Position numbers and translations under genes: made by a program
Notes under the pieces: generated by a model
Database searches by the model: none
Told to the model about the DNA's origin: nothing
What the model saw: the letters and a program-made list of their open reading frames with translations, nothing else
Assembly (NCBI GenBank): GCA_032353305.1
Contig: JAUCNG010146650.1
Span: 1 to 13,364, forward strand
Origin: Cephalothrix spiralis
Lineage: Eukaryota > Nemertea > Palaeonemertea > Archinemertea > Cephalotrichidae
DNA length: 13,364 bases
Direction: 5' to 3'
Shown: piece after piece, positions 1 to 8,065 of the stretch
Layout: each line of letters opens with the position of its first letter
Position numbering within the stretch: position 1 is the first letter of the stretch

Positions 1-170
1 AAACTCACTCGTAAGATAGCACTGGTGCCTGATGTCAGTACAGTCGCTTATGGGAAAACAATTAGTGGTCCTAGGCCTTTTGCCTCAGACTAAATTTAAT
101 CGTTAAGTAATCCAGAACCAGATGTGTGCGTCGACGTGAAACGGCTCGACGGCAGCGGACAATCCTTTTT

Positions 171-214
171 GGCTCCGGCGGCGGCCGCTTAGCTTGATTT
201 TACCGGCGGCCGCG
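171..214. other. GC-rich patch with two GCGGCCGC palindromes
   Basis: GCGGCCGC occurs at 181-188 and 206-213, the second preceded by TACCGG, inside otherwise AT-rich DNA at the left edge. The ACCGGCGG wording resembles the internal motif of the 1405-1712 element, so it may be related repeat DNA. In positions 1-465 I see no further exon of the kinase. Confidence 0.4.
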
Positions 215-465
215 TTATGCAAAAAATCATAGTTTTTTGCTGTCAATAAGTAAGTTACGAACAGTTGAAATATTCATAATTGGTAATTGTCTGATAAATT
301 TAGATTTTTTGTTACTTCGGGGTAGTTCTTGTTCTCGTAGAATTTGCTAAACCTCTAGAATATGGGAATATTGAGATTCCACTCAGTTATCACAATGTGC
401 GTTGACCATTACATACGGTACATATCACATATATTCACTAACATAAGAGATATAAAATAACATAC

Positions 466-3400
466 CGAATGAATATTGGAAGAACTTGTGTTCCATTGCA
501 GCAGTTAATGATATTCTATTTTCACGTCTACAACAAAGCATTCTGAAACATAGCCAAAGCATGTAAATAACAAATTCTACGAAATACACGGTATGTATAT
601 GCGCATTTTCGATGACAAATATGGTGTACACCCATTCAGGAGGGTAGCCTGTATGGAAGGGTAAACCTAAAAAATCGACTCCGTAAACGTAAAATGGCGT
701 AAAAACGGTCGTAAAACGTAAAACCGGTTATTTCAAGAGACGTAATCGTAAACCGTAAAATACGATTATTCGTTAACGTAAACCGTAATCGATTAAAATA
801 CCGTAATCGTAAAGCGTAAAAAACTTTTTAGGTGAAATAAGGTTATCGTAAACCGTAATCTAGATAATTTTCCGTAAACGTAAACCGTAATATATCATAG
901 CGTAAAACGTAAATTGATTCTGTGATCATATGAAAACTGCAATAACATGTTTGTTTCTTGATCTTCGGATCGAAAATTGCCCTCAAACCTTTTAAAATTC
1001 ACTGTCATAATTCACAAAAAAAGTAAAATGCTGCCTAAATTCCGTAAACGTAAAATAGGCAATTGTTGCATGCAATCGTAAACGTAATTTTAGTCTGTAA
1101 ACCGTAAACGGGACCCCCTCCCCCTCCCCCCTTCCAGACCCTCATAAAGTACGGACAATTGAAATTATATTTTTTTTGTGTGTTTAAAAATATGAAAATC
1201 TTACTTCAATAACAGATCTTTAAAATCACTAAGAGCTGAATCACAGCCAGGAAAATGATCACACTCTCTTTCGTAGATGCATTGGATTGCAGCAGTTGAG
1301 TACTTGCATAATTGATTACTTTGGAGGTCCTGAAAAATATACGAAATTTATTATGTTCACAGTTAGTATATTCCCCGCTCCACGTATTTAGGCCTTTTTT
1401 TAAATTGCTTGGTTTACGGACAAATCTCACCGCCGCGCCGGCGGAGAAAAAAATGTTAAAGATTTTTCGAAAGAACCTTGCAGGAGGTAAAAACTCGAAG
1501 TCTGAGAATTCCGTCCGAAAAAAAAAAATTTTTGCTCCGACGATTTTTTTTTTAATTTGACGTCTGAGAGTTCCACCGGCGGTAAGAAAAATTTCTTCTT
1601 CTTTCCCGTGGCTTTTTTTCTTGAAAAGTCTGCCACCGGCGGTAAAAAAATTATAATTTTTTTTTTATTTTCATTTTACGGAAGTTCTCACCGGCAACCG
1701 TAAACCAAGCAAATAAAAAATGCCTTTTACTGAGCAACACAGTATCAGGTCGACGAACGACTGTCGGAGTAGGTGCATCGACCATGATCTTGAATATCGT
1801 AGAGGACGGGATGGCCGCGACCGGACCGAGACTTAACAAAGAACAGCTTAAATTCAGGGTGATCACAGGTCCCGAAAACTCCAAATTGAGCTTAAATGTC
1901 ATGGAAAATTAGAAATAGGCAAAAACCGATTCTAGTAAACGAGAAGTCGAATTGCTTTCAGTATTCTAACCTCAGGCATTGTTCACGGAGCTATGCCAAT
2001 GGGTCTCCTTTAGTTGACTGGCAAAAACCTAGAAATGTCATAAATCAAAATATTTGTTGTGATATTAACCAGGTTGTAAGAAGTAACGTCTGATTATCAT
2101 CCAGGGTATTTCAAAATGTCGTGATGTAAAGTTGCTGGGAATGTCAGGGAAAGTAATGAAAATTTGTTTTTGGAAGGCTGGCCATCCTGTTATTGCAATC
2201 ATGGATGTAGAGTAAATTATGTTATTGAACGGATTTTAAAAAATCACTACCTGACAATTTGTACACATCCCGGATTTTGCATTTGTGCTAGATGTTTTCT
2301 TCCCCTTAAACATTTCTAAAAGTATTTGCCCGGAACTCCAAACATCTATAGCACCAGTAAGCCCCATTTCTTCAGCAGTTATTGAACAGTCTTGAACGTG
2401 TTGATGCGACTGATCAGTTGTTTCAGTTTCATCATCATCATCGTCATCATTAGCTCCATTTTGATCGCTTTCATTAGCTTTTTTTATTTCGTTATTTTGA
2501 ATGAGTTCCCAAGTTTCTGGAGCTCTGTAATATGTAGCTTGAACCATGGGTGAGACCTTTGAATGGACAGAAGAGACAATCAGTGTTATGAAGTAAAAAA
2601 ACCAAAATGTAAAACACATCTTAGAATGGTCTTTAGTCCATCTTAGAATGGTCTTTAGTCCCTGGAGAAGATACTAGGTGTCAAAACCGATCAGAGATAA
2701 TGGTATCCCCTTAGATAGACCCTGGCAAACTTACCAAAACTTAATTAAAATCATCGATTTAATATGAGGGTGATTAAAACCAAGGGTTATTCGGGAGGAG
2801 TTAATTAATACTAAAGCAGGTTAATGAGAAATTATGAACCGTATGTGGTCAAAGGCTATACATGTATTAGTATAATCAATAACTTAAAAGACTCAGAGAT
2901 TGCTTTCGAGCGTTAACAAATTGGTATGCATTGTTTTGTGACTATGGATCATTTACCCGACTTATCGAGGTATCTCTTTTCAAGGCGACCATTAAAGATT
3001 TTTGTAAGGCTATAATATTTTACCTCAATATCATTTTTGTGGAATGAAAGACCAAAATCTGTAAGTTTCATGCAGCTGGTTAGAGGACACCACATTATAT
3101 TAGCAGGTTTAATATCAGCGTGAATAAACCCCTGAGAATGCAAGCGATCCAGTGACCTGAAAAATGATATAATCCATTGGATATTTTCCTTAAAGAAATA
3201 CAATTTTTTGCCGCTAGTGGCGACATACTGACGGAAGACTTTAAATATATCCTTTGGGAATCCCCGGTTAACAATCTAAAATATTAAATTAATATATCAT
3301 CATTCATAAAAGTGTGTTTAGTTATATCTGATAATTACATTCATACATTTTAAATTTCCTCCTCTTTAATGCACAACGTTCGCATCAACCGCTTGACATA

Positions 3401-4799
3401 CTTTTGACATGAATTATCGGCGAGGTCTCTTTTATAAAAACCTATTGACCAATATAACATATATATTTCAGGCAACGCTTCTTGGAATATGCGAAACAAG
3501 GGATATGACGGATGGTTGAGGTAAATGTGTAATTTATCGCCATTGGAAAGTGGAAAATGACATTACTTTACAGCTTCAAACGTACTCTATCGCATTTGTC
3601 ATATTTCGACATCAAAAATCGCCCCACCCAGTTGGGTGTGCGTTACCGAAAGGGGTGGGTTGGCAAATTCGATTGAAGTCGGTCAGAAATCTTATTTCGA
3701 GGGAGAAAGATATGAGTGATTTCATTAGGAAGCTTAGGAACAATAATTTGAAGCGTTATTAATTTCATTATGTCAAAACGTCAGATATGAAGAGTAGGAA
3801 TGTTGACTTACTTGAGAAAATCAAATGCAAGCATTTGGATCATCCAAAGTGACATATTATCATCTTCGTGTTTGGCAATTATAACACGGAGGCTATCACC
3901 CAAGCATTCTTCAACCAACACTTCGTGCTCTCTGTACATGAATTCATCAAGTTTTTGTACTGAAAAAAATAATATTACCAACCATAATTTTAAAATGTAA
4001 AAAAATTGCGAACATTATATAAGATCAGGTCAGGAGATCCACAATAATTTTCAGTAGTTAAATACCACATCACTTTTCAGGGTGGTCATTCTTTTATTCA
4101 AGGAAAATTATATTTCGAAGAAGAAATTCAAACGATTCAATCAAAGAGAAATACAAATGGCAAATCATTGTTTATTTTTCTTAATGATTAATTATGTAGT
4201 GATTGATATAACAAAATGTTGAAATTCTAGTATGAACTTTTTTAATGAACTTAGCCACCTCTTGACCAATTATTCCAGGTTTTTGATAATTTTAGTTGAA
4301 TTTCACAAGATATTGCAAGGATTTTCAGGCTTCCCTCCATTTAAAATTTGTTTCTTCACATTGAATGATGAGACAAAATAGTATGGGAAATCTTATTATG
4401 ATAAAAGATTTTACCTATATATTTGCACCGTCCAAATTCTTTTTGTAAAACATCTATTAGCATAGCTTCTCTTAAACATGCAGCAGCAAAATTATCACCT
4501 GTATTATATATTTTGACAGCACCCTAAAAATAAAATAAGCACATGTTAACAATCAGCACTATACAAATTAAGATTACAATGAAATTAAATATATATGTTC
4601 TTTTAAAACTTTAAAAAATGCATACTGAGTCGGGTTTACTGACCTTGACATCTTCACCATCAACTAATGTTGATTCATAAACTACACAGCAGCGACCTTG
4701 ACCAATCTTTGATCCAAGTTTCCATTGCCTGCCATGTCTTCCGGAAAAGACAGTACCCACTGGCAGAACAAGGTTTTGAGCAAGTTCAACTGAAGTCAT
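466..4799 (-). CDS. UHMK1: UHMK1/KIS-type serine/threonine kinase, seven exons, 3' end outside window
   Basis: Exons in transcript order: 4644-4799, 4415-4523, 3812-3959, 3024-3156, 2251-2556, 1205-1329, 466-542. All introns are GT-AG and phases match throughout, giving 351 codons plus one base. Seen: glycine loop IGQGRCCVVY (33-41), beta-3 lysine AVK (K56), WMIQ helix as in human KIS, catalytic loop HADIKPAN (D152, K154, N157), DFG (D171), RAPE (193-196), DVWSSG (253-258), and R335 in the final kinase-lobe segment. HAD in place of HRD, the WMIQ helix and the DFGLSF segment are shared with vertebrate UHMK1, a nuclear kinase known to phosphorylate the splicing factors SF1 and SF3b155. The ATG at 4799 is the first Met after an in-frame TAA in the proposed spliced leader. 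Oddities: an acidic insert in exon 5 with six Asp in a row, and no UHM domain within the window; exon 7 ends at phase 1 on GTATGT, so later exons should lie to the left. Exons 1, 2, 6 and 7 were placed by homology and splice signals, without transcripts. The family call is firm; one-to-one orthology is likely. Confidence 0.9.
668..1131. repeat. One-orientation CGTAA/CCGTAAA degenerate array, probably a repeat element in kinase intron 6
   Basis: By hand count the pentamer CGTAA occurs about 25 times on the + strand between about 682 and 1107, mostly as CCGTAAA, CGTAAAC or CGTAAT. Its complement TTACG is not seen there. The units are irregularly spaced and mixed with unrelated AT-rich DNA (for example about 915-1035), so this is not a clean tandem satellite. 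It ends in TAAACGGGACC followed by long C runs, an end partly repeated at 6511-6530. The array lies wholly inside kinase intron 6. Confidence 0.7.
1114..1131. repeat. C5-T-C5-T-C6 tract (G-rich on the transcribed-sense strand)
   Basis: Three long C runs separated by single T on the + strand. The kinase pre-mRNA would carry the complementary G6-A-G5-A-G5, about 75 bases past the exon 6 donor. G tracts near donors can enhance splicing, and such a tract could form a quadruplex using two-tier or bulged forms. Both roles are inference. Confidence 0.5.
1405..1712. mobile_element. 308-bp MITE-like element with 15-bp perfect terminal inverted repeats
   Basis: TTGCTTGGTTTACGG at 1405-1419 is the exact reverse complement of CCGTAAACCAAGCAA at 1698-1712. 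Between them the motif CCACCGGCGGTAA occurs at 1573-1585 and 1633-1645, exactly 60 bases apart, with decayed relatives near 1429 and 1689, set among long A and T runs. No coding capacity for a transposase is present, as expected for a non-autonomous element. It sits in kinase intron 5. The bases flanking both ends are T/A-rich, so no target duplication can be identified with confidence. Confidence 0.6.
2102..2189. mobile_element. Possible short dispersed-repeat fragment bounded by CAGGGT / CATCCTG
   Basis: The stretch begins CAGGGTATTTC, contains TGTCAGGGAAAG, and ends GGCCATCCTG, an imperfect inverse of its start. A similar CAGGG and TTTCCCTGACT vocabulary appears in opposite orientation at 13268-13330. 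This suggests pieces of one dispersed family. Only short matches support it. Confidence 0.3.
2617..2660. repeat. Perfect 22-bp tandem duplication in kinase intron 4
   Basis: The 22 bases at 2617-2638 are repeated exactly at 2639-2660. The pair lies about 60 bases upstream (in transcript sense) of the exon 5 acceptor at 2557, close to where a branch point would sit. The exact identity points to a recent slippage duplication. Confidence 0.9.
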
Positions 4800-4810
4800 A
4801 GCAACATTTT

Positions 4811-4876
4811 CTAAAAAAAATTTAAATACAAAGTTAATACAAAACTTGACTTTTTATTACAGTTTTAATCATTCAC
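4811..4876 (-). other. Candidate 5'-UTR intron of the kinase gene
   Basis: On the minus strand a CAG|GTGAAT donor at 4877/4876 and a T-rich acceptor ending TAG just before 4810 bracket 66 bases immediately upstream of the kinase start codon. Splicing them would leave a leader with an in-frame TAA upstream of the ATG at 4799, so this intron would not change the protein. A short upstream ATG in another frame lies in the donor-side exon. Small introns of this size are possible in invertebrates. There is no transcript evidence. Confidence 0.35.
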
Positions 4877-5673
4877 CTGCTTGTGCATCAAATATTTAGA
4901 GTTCATCCTTCATTATGTCATATAGTTTGCCTGTGTACAGACAAGCTCTAGAGAGCAATACCCATTTGATTTGAGCTTTTACCCTTGTATTATCTGAACA
5001 AATTGACAAACTTGATTCTAACGTGTTAGTTAAATGTCAGTTGGATTACTTGAAAATCAAAGTGTTAAGGAATAAACTATGTAGAAAAAAGTTAAATTGT
5101 ATGTTGGCCAGTTACAAAAGATTTAGCATCTGATGGCAACTGTTTACCAAAACGGAACTCAAATCACTTGAACCTAATCAAAATACAACAATTCAACCAA
5201 TCACAAGGCTATAGGAATAAAAAAAATTAACAATTATCAATATTTTTTTTCTATCTCTTTTTGAAGTCTTCGAAGCGCAAATTTTTTTTGTAAATATCGA
5301 TTTTTATCAAATCCCACTGATTGGCCGATTTTAAAATTACCCTTCTAGGTATTAACACTATGGATGGGCTAATCGTTGGCACCCGGTCATTTTTTCTGAC
5401 TCAAGCCAAAAAACTTTCGACCCTCAAAATACTAACGTGCCTAAAGCACCTCAGGTCGACTTGATATCATTCAATTGTGTCAATTTTTCAACCTGATTGA
5501 CCCACACTGCTCCTCATTTTAGGAGAGTTGATCAAGTTAAGTACTTTGCGTACTAAATGCAGACTGCAGTCAGAAAAGAAATTCTATTATTGAAACTAAC
5601 TTAAATTAAAAAAAGGTTAAATACAACAAGTTACAAGTCTAGTAATCTGTCTCATTTGAGCGTAACTTGACTT

Positions 5674-5725
5674 ACCTGAGTCTCGAGTATCTGTAGTTTG
5701 AGCGTAATAGACTCGAGACTCAGGT
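5674..5725. repeat. Perfect 15-bp inverted repeat (hairpin) containing a splice-donor consensus
   Basis: ACCTGAGTCTCGAGT at 5674-5688 and its exact complement at 5711-5725, with a 22-base loop. On the minus strand the left arm reads CTCAG|GTAAGT at 5676/5675, an ideal donor. A direct repeat TTGAGCGTAA also appears just before the hairpin and in its loop. Confidence 0.8.
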
Positions 5726-6151
5726 TACTCGAGACGTCATGCTGAAACCCACCCTGAGAAATTGAGAATTTTTTCTAAATATTTTCATATGCAACGCCAA
5801 CGGTTACGCACTGTTATTCTAATTTCTATCTCTAACGTTACTATTTAACTTTGATTTCATCTATAAAGAAAGGTGTTCTTGAATTACCTTATTTTTTCCA
5901 TGAATTGATGAATTGTAACAGGTTTAAACAGACTGCAAGATTAAAATTGTTAAAATAAAAAATGTTTTTGTTTGGAACTGCGACTTTTCACCGCTTACAA
6001 CATTGAATCGCTTATAACAATAATAAAACAATTCAATTTAAATTGACCGGACCGTTATAACAAAGGGGTATGATCCCAGGTCGGGGCTAAGTTTCTTTCT
6101 TCAAATGAGTTCACATACCAAATTAATTAAAAAATTATTCTATCTAGGGAC

Positions 6152-6163
6152 TGCGCATGCGCG
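6152..6163. promoter_or_regulatory. NRF-1 / P3A2 type binding site TGCGCATGCGCG
   Basis: A full match to the palindromic consensus YGCGCAYGCGCR of nuclear respiratory factor 1; P3A2 is the sea-urchin member of this family. CpG-containing sites like this are rare by chance in such AT-rich DNA, and in animals they usually mark promoters. It lies about 1.35 kb upstream of the kinase start codon and about 0.9 kb beyond the 7083-7361 ORF. Which transcript it serves is not clear. Confidence 0.55.
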
Positions 6164-6434
6164 AATCATAAAATAACAGCTGATTCGGGTTTATAGGCCT
6201 TCCGGTATATATTAAGTCAGATAAGGGTCATATTTCTATATGTTGGTTTATCATTTATATAACCTAAATCCAGCCGTAACTGAAATATTTACAGCCATAA
6301 ATCTCGAGTCCAAAAATCTAGACAACTGCTGGTTTTAGGCTATAAGAGTACCGGGGCCAAAGTGTTCACTATTCAATATCATTAAACAGAATGAATTACC
6401 AATTATTGCAATAGACTCACACAATTTTTATAGG

Positions 6435-6464
6435 TCAGTACTGATCAGTACTGAGTCAGTACTG
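6435..6464. repeat. Three near-tandem copies of the palindrome TCAGTACTGA
   Basis: Exact copies at 6435-6444 and 6445-6454, then after one G a third copy lacking only the last base at 6456-6464. Each unit is self-complementary, so the block can be read as repeated binding half-sites or as a small hairpin-forming repeat. Confidence 0.75.
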
Positions 6465-6481
6465 TGGGCTGATTAATTTTC

Positions 6482-6495
6482 AGGTAGGCCTACCT
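6482..6495. repeat. 14-bp perfect palindrome AGGTAGGCCTACCT
   Basis: A self-complementary 14-mer centred on TAGGCCTA. The same octamer recurs near 6573 and 6638, with AGGCCT also near 6198 and 6796. It is a local cluster of one short palindrome family. Confidence 0.7.
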
Positions 6496-6997
6496 TTTCC
6501 AGACGTTGCATAAACGGGACCTCCCTCCCCCAGTCTCTTTTTAGTAAACGTTATTTATTTAAAATCCATTATTAGGCCTACATGTACAATACAGAATAAA
6601 ATTAATTCACTCGATCAGAACTTAGTCTGTATTGTAATAGGCCTAACATTAAAAAGCTAGGGGTCCCGACCGACTAGCCTCGGACTTCCTCAATGTGAAA
6701 AAGTAGGTCGGGCCTTGGCCTACTATTAAGATCTACTAAGTATTTTAGAAAAAAGTAGGAATGGCAAATAATATCGTACGCAAAACCCATAACAGGCCTA
6801 GGTCCAGAGTCCAGCCTTAACTTAGGAAGCCAAGCGTATAATTATCAGCATGAACCAAAATCGGATCTGGAAAATTTTCAAAAATTATATCTTAGTCATC
6901 CATAAATCTTGGGTACCGAGTACAATGTGAATGACTGCAATACAAAGCGAGCTTGAGTCTGTGCCCGTGGGCTATAACAAAATAAAATAAAATTATT

Positions 6998-7003
6998 TTT
7001 ATT
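6998..7003 (-). terminator. Candidate polyadenylation signal AATAAA after the 7083-7361 ORF
   Basis: Minus-strand AATAAA about 80 bases beyond the stop codon of the unidentified ORF, in the right orientation to end its transcript if the GTGAGT donor at 7082 is not used. Surrounding sequence is A/T-rich, so a chance match is possible. Confidence 0.25.
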
Positions 7004-7082
7004 ATATCAAATCAATAAATATTTCGACTCTGAATTTTAATACCTTTGATAACAAGTGGTGTTTTCAGTATAGGCACTCACC

Positions 7083-7361
7083 TTAGACCAAAAAGTATTC
7101 AATTCTCCAAACGAAAGAGTGCACCTTCTGGATATAAACTTGGAAGAATGTAGCTCCCTGACCCTTGTATGTGCGGAATGTGCCAAATCCTTTTATTTTG
7201 GATGAGTTCTTGATCTTATGTGCATATTTCTCGCAGTCATAATAATATACAAAGTCCAAATCACTTTCCCGTGCCTCAGGATACGTTACTTTGAGTATAT
7301 TTTTTAATTTCTTTGTTGAAGGTCTGGATGAAACAACCAAACAAATACTACGAGCAAACAT
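7083..7361 (-). CDS. Unidentified protein-coding exon (hypothetical protein)
   Basis: A 92-codon reading frame starting at an ATG at 7361 with an in-frame TAA upstream. I do not recognise it. Residues from about 13 on look like a real folded protein: a basic helix (STKKLKNILK), then TYPEARES, a hydrophobic strand DFVYYYD, and a Gly/aromatic segment ending FFQVYIQ. YPEAR preceded by a K-rich helix recalls the ubiquitin-like fold of SAP18, but the rest does not match that highly conserved protein, so I do not name it. A pyrimidine-rich acceptor ending CCAG just above 7326 would start an exon in the same frame, which would make it an internal or last exon of a larger gene. The stop TAA ends at 7083 and is followed after one base by an ideal GTGAGT donor. 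That is odd: either a 3'-UTR intron, or the true frame changes near the end. A weak alternative donor (AAGGTGCAC) lies earlier. A minus-strand AATAAA is present at 6998-7003. Confidence 0.4.
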   Translation of the reverse strand: MFARSICLVVSSRPSTKKLKNILKVTYPEARESDLDFVYYYDCEKYAHKIKNSSKIKGFGTFRTYKGQGATFFQVYIQKVHSFVWRIEYFLV

Positions 7362-7536
7362 GTGGGAAATAATCAGAGGTAAAATATCTTAACATATATT
7401 AAGTAGGCTATAATCAATTAAATTACAATCTTCTGGAGTTATACCTTCAGACCCCAGTTTTCGACCGACCCCCCCCCATAAATATCGGAAGTGCGGGCCT
7501 AAACCACTAAAATTTTTGGAAAGCTTATGAAAATTC

Positions 7537-7795
7537 TAGGTTCAAGTTTATATTTTTGAAATGTCGGGCTCCCTTTTGGCCTTCAGGGGCCAAATTTGCA
7601 ATATTGTTGCAATTTTTTAAAGTTCCCAAAACGAATCGAACCCGATATTTTCTGATTAGCATGGTCCAATACAATAATAATATACCATGACCAATGTTAG
7701 GAGCCCAGAGTAAATATACATTTTTTTCGAAACATTGTATGGCCTCGGAGGCCCAAAAGCGGGCCCGACTCTTTTGAAAATATAAACTTAAACCT
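7537..7795. mobile_element. Foldback (long inverted repeat) element, 259 bp
   Basis: The 55 bases at 7537-7591 match the reverse complement of 7741-7795 at 44 of 55 positions by my hand alignment, with no gaps. Shared blocks include AAGTTTATATTTT, GTCGGGC and CTTTTGG. The spacer is about 150 bases. Similarity may extend about 20 bases further out. No protein is encoded, which fits a non-autonomous foldback or MITE copy that has aged. Confidence 0.65.
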
Positions 7796-8044
7796 TTTAA
7801 CTCAAAAAGTTCCATAGACCTGTGTATAAATAATAATATGGAACCCATTAAATCACCAGTTCAAGAGCCATCATTAGAACGAGAGCACGGAATTCGGGAT
7901 TTCCGATTCATCCCTACTCTGAAAATTAAGAGCTAGCGGCGCGCCCCCGCGATCCTCGTTCCTAATGAACTTATCGCGTGGCCTACCGAATATCAAAATT
8001 TGTTTTGGATATAAACTCTAGGTTCGCAGAGTAATTCATCCCCT

Positions 8045-8065
8045 CTTCTTGTATCATACAAGAAG
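8045..8065. repeat. Perfect 9-bp hairpin with TCA loop
   Basis: CTTCTTGTA, TCA, TACAAGAAG: a tight perfect stem-loop between the GPCR and the foldback element. It has no following T run and no known role that I can assign. Confidence 0.6.

Larger units (their letters stand above)
4879..7082. other. Gene-free region upstream of the kinase
   Basis: No convincing exon in either strand. It holds the putative leader exon boundary near 4877, the hairpin at 5674-5725, an NRF-1-type site at 6152-6163, a triple palindrome at 6435-6464, several TAGGCCTA palindromes (6482-6810) and a TAAACGGGACC end shared with kinase intron 6. It is the likely place for the kinase promoter and for the 3' end of the 7083-7361 transcript. 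Confidence 0.5.

Noticed and set aside
668-1110. CCGTAAA units as an internal telomere-type array
   Set aside because: They differ from plant-type CCCTAAA at a key base, are irregularly spaced, and animals use TTAGGG or TTAGG types; no true telomeric run is present.
1651-2093. Open frames on both strands between the MITE-like element and 2093 as genes
   Set aside because: No recognisable domain and no consistent splice context; the whole stretch lies inside kinase intron 5 and includes repeat DNA.
3550-3762. Plus-strand 70-codon frame as a gene
   Set aside because: It lies inside kinase intron 3, contains a small CACCCA-GT-TGGGTG hairpin, and shows no domain-like pattern.
7083-7361. Naming the ORF SAP18
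   Set aside because: Only the K-rich helix and YPEAR match; SAP18 is strongly conserved in animals and the remaining residues differ too much.
7625-7650. tRNA-like B box (minus-strand GGGTTCGATTCG) as a tRNA or SINE
   Set aside because: No A box at the right distance and no cloverleaf; the match lies in the spacer of the foldback element.
7525-7848. Minus-strand 107-codon frame as a gene
   Set aside because: It is almost exactly the foldback element at 7537-7795, so the open frame is explained by the repeat.
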